Origin: Thiorhodococcus drewsii AZ1
GTDB taxonomy: Bacteria > Pseudomonadota > Gammaproteobacteria > Chromatiales > Chromatiaceae
Assembly (NCBI RefSeq): GCF_000224065.1
Contig: NZ_AFWT01000008.1
Coordinates: 117,638-181,637 of the forward strand
Length of the DNA: 64,000 nucleotides
Direction: 5' to 3'
The notes beneath the pieces were generated by a model, which worked only from the letters and a program-made list of their open reading frames with translations, did no database searches and was not told the DNA's origin. Every line of letters starts with the position of its first letter. The first letter of the stretch is position 1. Shown piece by piece: positions 25,283-34,419 of this stretch. A program made the position numbers and the translations under genes.

Positions 25283-26530
25283 ATGAAAAGACTCATCCTG
25301 CTTATTTTGAGTGTGTGCCTCATTATTGTGCAGGCTTCAACGGCTGCGGCTAAGGAAAACCATAGATCCTATTCTGCTTTATTTGATGAGATCACTGATC
25401 TTGTCGAAGAGAATTTTTATAACCCAGACCAGGTAGCCAAGGATTTTCCTGTAATTAAAGCCGACTATCTCATGAAGCTGCAAAATGTTCATTCTCAACA
25501 AGCGTTTTCCAGTTTGGTGAATGCCATGCTTGGTGAGTTGAATGCTTCTCACACGTACTATTTAACGCCAGATGATTATGAGTATTACCAGCTGTGTGCG
25601 TTGTTTTCAAAAATTCCAGAGATCGGCGAATTATTCGATGGGAAAGAGGTTTTGTATCCAACAGTTGGTATTTTAACCCAAGAAATCGAGAAGCGCCTGT
25701 ACATTGCCTCTGTTCTTGCTGGAAGTGTGGCCGAGAAAGCGGGGCTGTTAAAGGGTGATGAAATTCTTTCCGTCAATGCTGAACCTTACTCGCCAATCGC
25801 TTCACTTCGTTCGTATGTCGGGGAGGATGTGGTTTTTGAAATACGACGAAAACAGATGGGCGAGCCATTCACGATTGCAATGAAGCCTGTGCTCGTTAAT
25901 CCCAAGAAGGAGATGTTGGAAGCACAGAAATCCAGCGTTCGGATTATTGAGCGAAATAAGAAGCGCATTGGCTATATTCATATTTATTCTTACGCGGGTT
26001 ATGAGTATCAGCAGGAATTACTGAATACCATTCAGTGGGGTCAATTGAAAGAAGCCGATGCGTTGATCATTGATTTGCGATATGGCATGGGCGGGGCGGC
26101 GCCATCTTATCTTAATATCTTCAATACGAATATTCCTGTCCTCAAGATGCATCATAGAGATGGCGCGGAAACTGTTTTCGATTCCCAATGGCGAAAAAAA
26201 GCGGTTTACTTGGTTGACGGGTCTAGTCGAAGTGGAAAAGAAATATTGGCATATGGTGCTCGAAGATATGAACAGGTAAAAGTCATTGGCGAGCGGACGG
26301 CGGGGCAGGTCCTTGGAGGTCGGCTTTTCCCATTGTCTAATGGCGCCGTCCTTTTTCTTGCAGTGCAAAGCGCCTTAGTCGATGGTGTTGATCTGGAAGG
26401 AATGGGTGTTTCACCAGACATTGAAGTTCCATTCGATGTTCGCTATTGCGCCGGACAGGACGCACAGCTAGAAAAAGCCCTTGAGTATCTTGTCGAGCAA
26501 CTGTCGACTCAAGCAACACGCGATTTGTGA
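25283..26530 (+). CDS. cassette 6: exported S41-family (C-terminal processing) peptidase
   Basis: This 415-residue protein has a signal peptide (LILLILSVCLIIVQASTAAA), an S41 N-terminal helical region with a tail-specific-protease look (YNPDQVAKDFPVIKADYLMK, LGELNASHTYYLTPDDYE), a PDZ domain (about 140-220; SVAEKAGLLKGDEILSVN) and the peptidase core: YIHIYSYAG, DALIIDLRYGMGG, DGSSRSGKEILAYGAR with the candidate Ser/Lys pair, and VIGERTAGQVLGG. It would act on periplasmic or secreted substrates. The ATG at 25283 was chosen for the signal peptide. No attC was seen after the stop, so it is the last cassette, or its attC is lost. Confidence 0.85.
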   Translation: MKRLILLILSVCLIIVQASTAAAKENHRSYSALFDEITDLVEENFYNPDQVAKDFPVIKADYLMKLQNVHSQQAFSSLVNAMLGELNASHTYYLTPDDYEYYQLCALFSKIPEIGELFDGKEVLYPTVGILTQEIEKRLYIASVLAGSVAEKAGLLKGDEILSVNAEPYSPIASLRSYVGEDVVFEIRRKQMGEPFTIAMKPVLVNPKKEMLEAQKSSVRIIERNKKRIGYIHIYSYAGYEYQQELLNTIQWGQLKEADALIIDLRYGMGGAAPSYLNIFNTNIPVLKMHHRDGAETVFDSQWRKKAVYLVDGSSRSGKEILAYGARRYEQVKVIGERTAGQVLGGRLFPLSNGAVLFLAVQSALVDGVDLEGMGVSPDIEVPFDVRYCAGQDAQLEKALEYLVEQLSTQATRDL

Positions 26531-26697
26531 GCAGGTGTCGAATCGGGTAAGGGCGAGTATTGCGTCAGCACAAGCCCCCGCAACAACTGGTGGCAGGCGC
26601 ACAGCAATGATGAGGGGGAAGGGACTATCTCGTAAGGATCCGGACCTGTCCGCGCAGGCCCGGATCGCACACAGACGGCGGATGTGCCGCCTCGGGG

Positions 26698-28188
26698 TTA
26701 GTAGCGGATGGTGACCGACTTCAGCTCGGTGAAGTCATCGATGAAGGCGGAGCCGTACTCGCGTCCCACGCCGGATCCCTTGGCGCCGCCGAAGGGCACG
26801 GCCGGGTCGACCATGGTGTGCATGTTGATCCACACGGTCCCCGCCTCGATGCGCGGCACCAGACGCAGCGCCTTGGAAAGGTCGTTGGTCCAGAGGCTTG
26901 CCGTCAGGCCGAAGGGGGTGTCGTTCATCATGGCGATCAGTTCGTCCTCGTCGTCATAGGCGACGAAGGCGCCGAAGGGGCCGAACACCTCCTCGCGGAA
27001 GGACGCGGAGTCGAGCGATTTGGGGCGCACGATCGTCGGCTTGATATAGAGGCCGTCGCAGTCGTAGGCCTCGCCGCCGGTCACGATCTCGTCGCCGTCG
27101 CGCCGTGCCTTCTCGAATGCCTCCAGGCATTTCTCGTACTGCGCCTTATTGGCCACGGGGCCGACCATGCCCGTCTCGTCCATGGGATCGGCCGGAGCGA
27201 AGCTCTCCAGGCGTTCCTTCATGCGGGCGAGCACCTCGTCGATCTGAGAGCGGTGGACGAAGAATCGCTCGGCCGAGGCGCAGACCTGCCCGCAGTGCAG
27301 GAAGCCGGCCTCGACGATGCCGTCGAGGATCTTATCGATCGGCGTGTCGGGCAGGAAGGCCGCTGGGTTCTTGCCGCCGAGTTCGAGGGTGAAGCGGGTG
27401 AAGTTTTCGTTTACCGCCTCGCGCCCCACGATATGTCCGGTCTGCACCGAGCCGGTTAGCGAGACCTTGGCCACCCGAGGATCCGAGATCACTTGGTTGC
27501 CGATCGCACCGCGGCCGTTGACGACGTTGAGCACGCCTGGCGGCAGGCCAGCCTGGGTGCCCAGTTCGGCCACCCGCATCAGCGCCAGGGGCGTGTGGCC
27601 GGAGGACTTCAGCAGCACCGTGTTGCCGGTGGCGAGCGCTGCGCCGAACTTCCACACCGGGATCATGACCGGGAAGTTCCAGGGAATGATGGCGAACACC
27701 ACGCCCAGCGGCTGACGCAGGGTCATGGAGGTATAGCGTTCGCCGCCCATGCTGGGATAGGAGGGCGAGAGCGTCTCGCCCGCGATCTTGGTCGCCCAGC
27801 CGGCATAGTAGCGCAGCCAGCGCGCCGACCAGCCGGCCTCGATGACGCGCGAGAGGCCGATCAGCTTGCCGGACTGTGCGGTTTCGATCTGGGCGATCTC
27901 CTCGCCGTGCTCCTCGAGCAGATCGGCGAAGCGCATCAGGATGCGTTCGCGCTCGGCCGGAGTCGTCTGCGCCCAGGCGCCCTGGAAGGCGGCGTGCGAG
28001 GAGGCGATCGCCGCCTCGACCTCCGCCTCGGTGGCCACGGCGACCGATCCGACCACCTGGCCGCTGGCCGGGTTGGTGACCTGGATGCGCTCGGTTCCAG
28101 AGCCCGCGATCGCCTTGCCGTCGATGTAATGCCCGTGGTCGCGGGCCAGGAACTGGTCCACTTCCTCAAGCCGTTTCACGAGAGCCAT
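26698..28188 (-). CDS. NAD(P)-dependent aldehyde dehydrogenase
   Basis: This 496-residue enzyme oxidises an aldehyde to the acid. Clear family motifs are IIPWNFPVMIPVWK, SLTGSVQTG, ELGGKNP (with the catalytic Glu) and HCGQVCASAERFFV (with the catalytic Cys at about residue 302). It is close to the betaine-aldehyde and phenylacetaldehyde dehydrogenase branches. The neighbouring GMC dehydrogenase, 36 bases upstream on the same strand, would make the aldehyde, so the pair could oxidise choline to glycine betaine for osmoprotection. Substrate assignment is inference because both families are broad. Confidence 0.88.
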   Translation of the reverse strand: MALVKRLEEVDQFLARDHGHYIDGKAIAGSGTERIQVTNPASGQVVGSVAVATEAEVEAAIASSHAAFQGAWAQTTPAERERILMRFADLLEEHGEEIAQIETAQSGKLIGLSRVIEAGWSARWLRYYAGWATKIAGETLSPSYPSMGGERYTSMTLRQPLGVVFAIIPWNFPVMIPVWKFGAALATGNTVLLKSSGHTPLALMRVAELGTQAGLPPGVLNVVNGRGAIGNQVISDPRVAKVSLTGSVQTGHIVGREAVNENFTRFTLELGGKNPAAFLPDTPIDKILDGIVEAGFLHCGQVCASAERFFVHRSQIDEVLARMKERLESFAPADPMDETGMVGPVANKAQYEKCLEAFEKARRDGDEIVTGGEAYDCDGLYIKPTIVRPKSLDSASFREEVFGPFGAFVAYDDEDELIAMMNDTPFGLTASLWTNDLSKALRLVPRIEAGTVWINMHTMVDPAVPFGGAKGSGVGREYGSAFIDDFTELKSVTIRY

Positions 28189-28224
28189 AGTCGTTGATTC
28201 CTCTTGCTTGGATTGCTCGGGCGC

Positions 28225-29823
28225 TCAGGCCGCCTCGCAGATGAGATCCGCCGCCTTTTCGGCGAGCGCGATGACCGGCGCGTTGGTGTTGCCGCTCGGA
28301 ACCTGGGGCATCGAAGAGCTGTCCGCCACGCGCAGATTGGCGATGCCGTGCACGCGCAGCTGCAGATCGGTGACCGAGGTCTTGGGATCTGTGCCCATGC
28401 GGCAGGTGCCGACTGGGTGAAAGACCGTCTTCGAGGAGTTGCGCACCCATTCCTCGATCGCGGCATCGTCGTCGATGGAGCAGGCGGGATTGAAGACCTC
28501 GTCGATCATGGCGCGCAGCGTCGGCTGTTCGAGGACCTGTAAGGCCAGCCTGGTCGCGCGCACCTGTCCCGCCAGATCCTCGGGGTCGGAAAGATAGCCG
28601 GCCTCGATGCGCGGCAGCGCGTTCGGGTCGTTCGAGCGCAGGGTGACGCGTCCGCGCGAGCGCGGCTGCAGATGGCCGGTCTTGATCGTCAGGCCGTGGG
28701 TGCGTCCAGCAGTGGCTCCGACCGGATCGTCGAATGAATCGATCACCGGCAGGAAGTGCAGCTCCACGTCCGGGCGTCCCTGATTGCAGGTGTCGGCGAA
28801 CAGAAAGCCCTCCAGGATGGTGGAGGTGAGGATGCCGGTGCGGAACAGCAGCCACTGCGTGAGGTTGCGCAGCGCCCTCAGTCCCCGATCCTGTCCGTAC
28901 AGCGAGATCGGATGACGGGTCGTGGCGTTGACCGACATGTGCATGTGGTCGTGGAAGTTCTCGCCCACCGGCAGCACCAGTTTGGGCTGGATGCCGACCG
29001 CCTCGAGCGCGTCCACGGGGCCCACGCCCGAAAGCTGCAGCAGCTTCGGCGAGCCGATTGCGCCTGCGCAGACGATCACCTCCGCGCGCGCCGTGGCGGT
29101 GTGGCGGGCGTTGCTGCGGCGCCAGGTCACCCCGGTGGCGCGCTTGTTCTCGATCTCGATGCGCTCGACCAGCGCGTCGGTGACGATGCTCAGGTTGGGG
29201 TTCTTCCTGACCCCGCTGAGATAGGCGACCGAGGTCGAGCAGCGCCGGCCGTTGATGGTCGCCGCCTGGAAGAATCCGCATCCCTCCTGGCGCCAGTTGT
29301 TGTAATCGGTGATGTATTGGTAGCCGAGCTGCTGCCCGGCGCGAATGCATGCCTGGGTCAGGGGGTGACGATAGCGGTTCTCGCTGACCCTCAGGTGTCC
29401 ATCGTTACCGTGGAATTCGCCGGAGAGCGACTCGTTGTTCTCGGACTTCTTGAAATAGCGCAGCATCTCGCCCGCGTTCCAGCCGGTGCATCCGAACTCC
29501 GTCTCCCAACGATCGTAATCCTCGCGCTGGCCGCGAACGTAGAGCATGCCGTTGACCGAGCTCGAACCTCCCAGGACGCGTCCCTGCAAGACCGGCAGGA
29601 CGCGTCCGTTGGTTTCCTCGGCGGGCTCGGCGGCATAGGGCCAGGTATGGCGCGGAATCGCTTGACCGACCGCCGCTGGAATGTGGATGAGTGGATCGCG
29701 GTCGTTCGCGCCCGCCTCGAGCAAGAGGACGGTCCCCTTGCGCCGCTCGATCAGGTTGGCGGCGATGGTCGCCCCGGCGGAGCCGGCGCCGACGACGATG
29801 TAATCGAAACTCTTCTCGGCCAA
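28225..29823 (-). CDS. GMC oxidoreductase, choline dehydrogenase-like
   Basis: This 532-residue flavoenzyme has the N-terminal FAD-binding motif YIVVGAGSAGATIAANL, the GMC signature GRVLGGSSSVNGMLYVRG (about 80-97), the second signature CAGAIGSPKLLQLSGVG (about 250-268) and the catalytic His region HPVGTCRMG (about 463), followed by NTNAPVIALAEKAADLI. It oxidises an alcohol to an aldehyde. With the adjacent aldehyde dehydrogenase it resembles BetA-BetB, but no BetI repressor or BetT-type choline transporter is next to it. It could instead act on another primary alcohol. Confidence 0.87.
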   Translation of the reverse strand: MAEKSFDYIVVGAGSAGATIAANLIERRKGTVLLLEAGANDRDPLIHIPAAVGQAIPRHTWPYAAEPAEETNGRVLPVLQGRVLGGSSSVNGMLYVRGQREDYDRWETEFGCTGWNAGEMLRYFKKSENNESLSGEFHGNDGHLRVSENRYRHPLTQACIRAGQQLGYQYITDYNNWRQEGCGFFQAATINGRRCSTSVAYLSGVRKNPNLSIVTDALVERIEIENKRATGVTWRRSNARHTATARAEVIVCAGAIGSPKLLQLSGVGPVDALEAVGIQPKLVLPVGENFHDHMHMSVNATTRHPISLYGQDRGLRALRNLTQWLLFRTGILTSTILEGFLFADTCNQGRPDVELHFLPVIDSFDDPVGATAGRTHGLTIKTGHLQPRSRGRVTLRSNDPNALPRIEAGYLSDPEDLAGQVRATRLALQVLEQPTLRAMIDEVFNPACSIDDDAAIEEWVRNSSKTVFHPVGTCRMGTDPKTSVTDLQLRVHGIANLRVADSSSMPQVPSGNTNAPVIALAEKAADLICEAA

Positions 29824-30092
29824 TGAAGGTGTCTCCAGGTATCAGCATCGACCACGCGGCAGAGCGCGCGGCTGCGTCAGTCGGAAGCTCTGGCGGGACG
29901 ATTCGGTGAATGTCGGAAAAGCGCGGACATTGTACGTTGCCGGTCTGCGGGGCCGAATTGATACTTTGTGTATGGATCCGCCAAGAAATAGGCGTCCAGG
30001 GCGCTTGTGCGAAAAAAACCGGACACGATTAGCGGGTATTCGTTTGAAGCGTTGGGAGTGCCGACGGGTTTGTCTCCCTGGCAGGCAACACT

Positions 30093-30120
30093 CCATGCCG
30101 CGCTCTGGCGAGCGGCATGG
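30093..30120. repeat. 9-bp inverted repeat hairpin
   Basis: CCATGCCGC (30093-30101) pairs exactly with GCGGCATGG (30112-30120) around a 10-base loop. No T run follows. Confidence 0.4.
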
Positions 30121-30158
30121 GGACTTTCCGGGGTCCGAGGTCATGTCGAGCCTGACAC

Positions 30159-30209
30159 CGAGGTACGAGCAATGACGTCCGGTAACGCGGGCCGATTCCT
30201 CGTACCTCG
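30159..30209. repeat. 11-bp perfect inverted repeat with 29-base spacer
   Basis: CGAGGTACGAG (30159-30169) is matched exactly by CTCGTACCTCG (30199-30209). Its role is unknown; it could be an operator or a cruciform. Confidence 0.4.
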
Positions 30210-30712
30210 CTGTAGTCAACGAAAGTCGGTTCGCCACGTGTGCCTGTCAATTCAATCGGTTACAGGACCGCGTATGGCTTTGAGGTCACCCTATTGGCAG
30301 GGACGTTCTGCTTGGTTTTTGCTGCGATAAACTGGGTTTCTGACCCCATATGTTGCGAAATTGATGATCGAGGTCATCTGGTTGCGTCATAGTCGAGTTG
30401 TGTAAAACAGCCCGAAGTCTCTAGTATCCACACAGGTGCTCTATGTGAGCACTCGATAATGCACTAAAAAACCAAGAAGTTTTTCGTTAGGGCCGAGTGT
30501 CCTGAGATCTCGAAAACGGTTTCCGATCCCGCCGAAGGCAGGACGCGTCACAGTTGAAGGCGGTCTGTCGCCGAGCGGCACAAGAACGGATCCGCTGAAG
30601 CAAACCGAGTGTGACGCTTCAGGGTGCCGAAAAGACGCTGATCGGGTGCCGGATTGCCATCCGGGGTCTTTCCCTAGGCTGTACGCTAATCCATAACGGA
30701 GGCCAGCTCATC

Positions 30713-31540
30713 ATGATCGCCAATCCCTTCGCCGAGCTTTCGGCGCTCATCTCGCCTGCTGTGATGCAGGCCTATGTCGTGCTGATGATCCTTTTGGTCA
30801 TCGGTGGCACCCTGCTCGACGTCATGCACAAGAAGAGTGCAAAGTACTTCTTCGAGAAAGGACAGACGCTCAAGAAACTCGCCAAGCGTGACGTCAAGGG
30901 CGCAGAGAAGGTCAGCATCGCCCTCGGTACGCTCGCGAACGAGGTTTTGGCCTCGGGCGAGTTCGAGAATCCCGACCGGCGCAAGTCCCACCTGCTCATC
31001 AGCTACGGCTTCGTCATCTTCGTGGTGACCACCGCGCTCCAGATCTTCGCCCTGCCGCTCGCGGAAGGCGAGGGCTCGGCCTTCATGGCCCTGCTCTGGC
31101 ATCTGGGTGCCCTGATGGTCTGCATCGGCGGCTACTGGTTCTGGTTCAAGATCCGCGTCGACGTGCGCTCCGAGGGCCACGAGTGGTACGACGTGCATCT
31201 CTCCGATCTGTTCATCGTTTCGCTGCTGCTGACGGTGACCTTCGCGCTGGTGTGGTCCCTGTTCAACTCGACCATCGCGCTGGTCATCTTCATCGGCGCG
31301 GCCACCACGCTGTTCAGCACCGTCTTCTGGTCCAAGTTCGCGCACATGTTCTACAAGCCCGCCGCCGCGTTCCAGAAGAAGGTCGCCAAGGCCGACGGTT
31401 CGAGGGACAAGTTGCCCGATCTACCCGAGCTGACGGATCCCAGCGTCAAGCAGCGCTATCCGGATATCCCGGAGTACATGGGCGAGACCCCGCCCTACAT
31501 GGGGCTGGGTATCAAGCGCGACGCTCCGAGCCATTACTGA
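30713..31540 (+). CDS. aprM: AprM, membrane anchor of dissimilatory APS reductase
   Basis: AprM is the inner-membrane protein encoded next to aprBA in Chromatiaceae and is thought to pass electrons from APS reductase to the quinone pool. The 275-residue protein shows about five hydrophobic helices (VMQAYVVLMILLVIGGTLLD, LISYGFVIFVVTTALQIF, FMALLWHLGALMVCIGGYWF, LFIVSLLLTVTFALVWSLF, TIALVIFIGAATTLFSTVF) and a loop rich in charge before a Pro-rich C-terminus. The ATG at 30713 has GGAGG about 10 bases upstream; a longer frame to 30611 has no membrane or RBS support. It is first in the operon, 40 bases before aprB. Confidence 0.88.
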   Translation: MIANPFAELSALISPAVMQAYVVLMILLVIGGTLLDVMHKKSAKYFFEKGQTLKKLAKRDVKGAEKVSIALGTLANEVLASGEFENPDRRKSHLLISYGFVIFVVTTALQIFALPLAEGEGSAFMALLWHLGALMVCIGGYWFWFKIRVDVRSEGHEWYDVHLSDLFIVSLLLTVTFALVWSLFNSTIALVIFIGAATTLFSTVFWSKFAHMFYKPAAAFQKKVAKADGSRDKLPDLPELTDPSVKQRYPDIPEYMGETPPYMGLGIKRDAPSHY

Positions 31541-31580
31541 ATCCTGATTCGCCGAATCGAATCACGAAGAGGACTAGAAG

Positions 31581-32063
31581 ATGCCAACTTTCGTCTATAT
31601 GACTCGCTGCGATGGTTGTGGCCAGTGCGTGGATATCTGCCCCTCGGACATCATGCACATCGATACGACCGTCCGACGCGCCTACAACATCGAGCCCAAC
31701 ATGTGCTGGGAGTGCTACTCCTGCGTCAAGGCGTGCCCGCATAACGCGATCGACGTGCGTGGCTATGCCGATTTCGCCCCCTTGGGCCACTCGGTTCGTG
31801 TGCGCCGTGATGAGGAAAAGGGTGTCATCGCCTGGCGGATCATCTTCCGCAACGGCGAGAAGGATATGAATCTGCTGGCACCCATCACCACCAAGCCTTG
31901 GGGGACGGGCATTCCGAAACTCGCCGATGTACCCGCGCCTAGCACGGACATGCGCGACAGCCAGCTGTTGTTCAACGAGCCCAAGTACATCCGCCTCGAT
32001 GACGGCGGCCTTCATACGCTCGAGTCCAATGGCCTGAAGATGAAAGCAGGGGTGTACTACTGA
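31581..32063 (+). CDS. aprB: APS reductase beta subunit
   Basis: AprB carries the two [4Fe-4S] clusters that take electrons from the FAD of AprA. The 160-residue protein has the two cysteine motifs CDGCGQCVDICPSD (residues about 11-20) and CWECYSCVKACPHNAID (about 46-58), then a long C-terminal extension that wraps around AprA. It has a good RBS (AGAGGA) before its ATG. Its TGA shares a base with the aprA ATG (TGATG at 32061-32065), so translation is coupled, as expected for a one-to-one complex. Confidence 0.95.
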   Translation: MPTFVYMTRCDGCGQCVDICPSDIMHIDTTVRRAYNIEPNMCWECYSCVKACPHNAIDVRGYADFAPLGHSVRVRRDEEKGVIAWRIIFRNGEKDMNLLAPITTKPWGTGIPKLADVPAPSTDMRDSQLLFNEPKYIRLDDGGLHTLESNGLKMKAGVYY

Positions 32064-33925
32064 TGGCTTACAAGACAATCATCGAAGACGGTATCGACAT
32101 CCTGGTCGCCGGGGCCGGCTTGGGCGGCACGGGCGCCGCCTTCGAGTCGAGGTACTGGGGTAAGGATAAGAAGATCGTCATCGCCGAAAAGGCGAACATC
32201 GATCGCTCCGGCGCCGTGGCGCAGGGTCTGTACGCCATCAACTGCTACATGGGAACCCGTTTCGGCGAGAATAACCCGGAAGACCATGTCCGTTACGCGC
32301 GTATCGATCTGATGGGGATGGTGCGCGAAGACCTGCTGTTCGATATGGCCCGTCACGTCGACTCGACCGTGCATCAGTTCGAGGAATGGGGGCTGCCCCT
32401 GATGCGCAACCCGAAGACGGGGGCCTATCAGCGCGAGGGTCGATGGCAGATCATGATTCACGGCGAGTCCTACAAGCCGATCGTCGCCGAAGCCGCGAAG
32501 AAGTCCGCCGACAAGGTCTTCAACCGCATCTGTGTGACCCATCTGTTGATGGATGAGGCCAAGCCGAACCGTGTGGCCGGTGCCGTCGGCTTCAATGTGC
32601 GCACCGGTAACTATCACGTCTTCAAATCCAAAACGGTCATCGTTGCCGCAGGCGGCGCCTCGAACATCTTCAAGCCACGCTCGGTGGGCGAGGGTGCGGG
32701 TCGTGTCTGGTATGCGCCCTGGTCGTCGGGCTCGGCCTATGGCTTGCTGATCGGCGCCGGCGCCAAGATGACCCAGATGGAGAACCGGATCGTTCTGGCG
32801 CGCTTCAAGGACGGTTACGGTCCGGTCGGCGCCTACTTCCTGCACCTCAAGACCTATACGCAAAATGGTATCGGCGAGGAGTACGAGTCTAAATGGTGGC
32901 CGCAACTGCAGGAAATGGTCGGTAAGGAATATCTGGATCCGGAGGCGTCGCACCGGACGCATCGTCCCATCCCGACCTGTTTGCGCAACCATGCCTTCAT
33001 CAATGAGGTCAATGCCGGTCGCGGTCCGATCCACATGGTGACCATGGAGGCGTTCCAGGACCCGCATCTCGAAGAGATCGGCTGGCACAACTTCCTCGGT
33101 ATGACCGTCGGCCAGGCGGTGCTCTGGGCCGCGACCGATGTCGACCCGAAAAACGAGAACCCGGAGCTGACCACCTCCGAGCCCTATGTCATGGGCTCGC
33201 ACGCGACCGGCTGCGGCGCCTGGTGCTCGGGGCCGGAGGATGTCTCGCCGTCGGAGTATTTCTGGGGCTACAACCGCATGACCACGGTCGAGGGTCTGTT
33301 CGGTGCCGGTGACGCTGTTGGCGGCACGCCGCACGCCTTCTCGTCCGGCTCCTTCACCGAGGGCCGTCTTGCCGCGAAGGCGGCCTGTCAGTACATCGAC
33401 GACGGCAAGGCCGAAGGCATCCGTGTCTCCGACGCGCAGATCGAACGTCGCAGGGAAGAGATCTACAAGCCGTTGGAGCATTACCGGGTCTATCGGAACG
33501 AGATCACGGCCGGTTCGGTCAACCCGAACTACATCAATCCGCGCCAGGGGCTGGATCGCCTGCAGAAGCTGATGGACGAGTACGCTGGCGGTGTGACGGT
33601 CAGCTACATGACCAACGAGAAGCTGCTGAACATCGGCCTGAAGAAAATGAAGATGATGGAGGAGGATCTCGAGAAGATCGCGGCAGAGAACATCCATGAG
33701 CTGCTGCGCGCCTGGGAACTGAAGCATCGTCATCTCACGTCCGAGGCCGTCATTCAGCACACCCTGTTCCGCAAGGAAACCCGCTGGCCGGGTTATTACT
33801 ACCGTGGCGACGCAATGAAGCTCGACGACGAGAACTGGCATGTGCTCACCGTCTCGCGCCGCGATCCGGAAACGGGTGAATACACCATGGAAAAGGCGCC
33901 TTTGTATCACCTCGTAGAGGAGTAG
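32063..33925 (+). CDS. aprA: APS reductase alpha subunit (flavoprotein)
   Basis: AprA binds FAD and interconverts sulfite plus AMP with adenosine-5'-phosphosulfate. In sulfur oxidisers it runs toward APS, and ATP is then formed by ATP sulfurylase or APAT. The 620-residue protein begins with the dinucleotide fold DILVAGAGLGGTGAAFE and has the fumarate-reductase-like motifs AQGLYAINCYMG and TTVEGLFGAGDAVGGTPHAFSSGSFTEGR (here cited in part). The NPNYINPRQGL and VEE C-terminus are also family-like. It is the last gene of aprMBA; a terminator hairpin follows at 33949. No qmoABC or sat gene lies in this window. Confidence 0.96.
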   Translation: MAYKTIIEDGIDILVAGAGLGGTGAAFESRYWGKDKKIVIAEKANIDRSGAVAQGLYAINCYMGTRFGENNPEDHVRYARIDLMGMVREDLLFDMARHVDSTVHQFEEWGLPLMRNPKTGAYQREGRWQIMIHGESYKPIVAEAAKKSADKVFNRICVTHLLMDEAKPNRVAGAVGFNVRTGNYHVFKSKTVIVAAGGASNIFKPRSVGEGAGRVWYAPWSSGSAYGLLIGAGAKMTQMENRIVLARFKDGYGPVGAYFLHLKTYTQNGIGEEYESKWWPQLQEMVGKEYLDPEASHRTHRPIPTCLRNHAFINEVNAGRGPIHMVTMEAFQDPHLEEIGWHNFLGMTVGQAVLWAATDVDPKNENPELTTSEPYVMGSHATGCGAWCSGPEDVSPSEYFWGYNRMTTVEGLFGAGDAVGGTPHAFSSGSFTEGRLAAKAACQYIDDGKAEGIRVSDAQIERRREEIYKPLEHYRVYRNEITAGSVNPNYINPRQGLDRLQKLMDEYAGGVTVSYMTNEKLLNIGLKKMKMMEEDLEKIAAENIHELLRAWELKHRHLTSEAVIQHTLFRKETRWPGYYYRGDAMKLDDENWHVLTVSRRDPETGEYTMEKAPLYHLVEE

Positions 33926-33948
33926 TCTCAAGCGTGTCTTAAGGCATG

Positions 33949-33980
33949 GGCCCTTGGTCTATCCAGGGGCCTTGCTTTTT
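33949..33980 (+). terminator. Rho-independent terminator of aprMBA
   Basis: GGCCCTTGG (33949-33957) pairs with CCAGGGGCC (33963-33971) with one mismatch or wobble, followed by TTGCTTTTT. It begins 24 bases after the aprA stop. Confidence 0.8.
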
Positions 33981-34065
33981 ACCGGCAGGTGAATCGCGAA
34001 GCACTTTGGCGTCTTTCCCTGATCATTCTAAGCCGGTTGCTTATTTTGCTTGATGGCGATGTGAA

Positions 34066-34416
34066 ATGAACATTATCGATAAGACTGACGAAGAGATACT
34101 CGAGATCGCGCATCCTATGTGGGACGACCTCGTCAATTATTCGAACAAAGGCCAGTATGGCAAGTTCATCAAAAAATTCTCTTACGACTTGCTGCTTGGT
34201 TTGAACGAGGTCGAAGTAGGTAATCAGTTCGCTCACAGCGAGCTGGCGCGCAATCTTGTCGAGGAACGGGACTTTCTAGGGATCATCCGGCGTGGTCAGC
34301 ATGTAACGGTTCTCTACCGGGTACGGTGCAAAACGCGAGAAGGCGAGTGGCTGGGACGGATGGTCCTCGGCTACGAGCGAGGTGAGGTGCGGATCTTCGC
34401 CGCATCGATTTTCTGA
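34066..34416 (+). CDS. hypothetical protein, SnoaL/NTF2-like size
   Basis: This 116-residue soluble protein has no motif I can name. It starts with two helices (TDEEILEIAHPMWDDLVNYSN), followed by a mainly beta region (LGIIRRGQHVTVLYRVRCKT, GRMVLGYERGEVRIFAASIF). The helix-then-curved-sheet order would suit an NTF2-like fold but this is only a guess. It is close to the FKBP gene (3 bases apart) and follows aprMBA, so it probably belongs to a small accessory operon with the FKBP and HIT genes. Confidence 0.65.
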   Translation: MNIIDKTDEEILEIAHPMWDDLVNYSNKGQYGKFIKKFSYDLLLGLNEVEVGNQFAHSELARNLVEERDFLGIIRRGQHVTVLYRVRCKTREGEWLGRMVLGYERGEVRIFAASIF

Positions 34417-34419
34417 TCC

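Larger units (their letters stand above)
20638..26530. mobile_element. chromosomal integron remnant: broken intI plus cassette array
   Basis: The layout is that of an integron. A reverse-oriented intI-like gene (20638-21461) faces away from an attI-like stretch, followed by plus-strand genes each trailed by an attC-like inverted repeat with RYYYAAC and GTTRRRY ends. Five attC sites were found (22382, 23025, 23773, 24613, 25172), one of them damaged. The cassette genes are mostly AT-rich in a GC-rich chromosome, have unrelated functions and are separated by near-regular spacings. The integrase lacks a usable start, has a frameshift and lacks the catalytic domain, so the array should now be immobile unless an integrase is supplied from elsewhere. 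Confidence 0.85.
29824..30712. other. 889-bp intergenic region before aprM
   Basis: No convincing gene was found on either strand. It holds three hairpins (30093-30120, 30159-30209 and a short one at 30436-30452), AT-rich patches near 30340-30490 and the promoter region of the apr operon. The GMC gene promoter should lie at the left end. A small RNA is possible but cannot be shown from sequence alone. Confidence 0.5.

Noticed and set aside
26531..26697. attC site after cassette 6
   Set aside because: No paired RYYYAAC/GTTRRRY ends or foldback could be found in this stretch.
30007..30330. 107-codon plus-strand frame upstream of aprM
   Set aside because: No ribosome-binding site, unconvincing composition, and it covers two hairpins.
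32057..33931. 624-codon frame antisense to aprA
   Set aside because: It mirrors the high-GC third positions of aprA; aprA itself is certain from its motifs.
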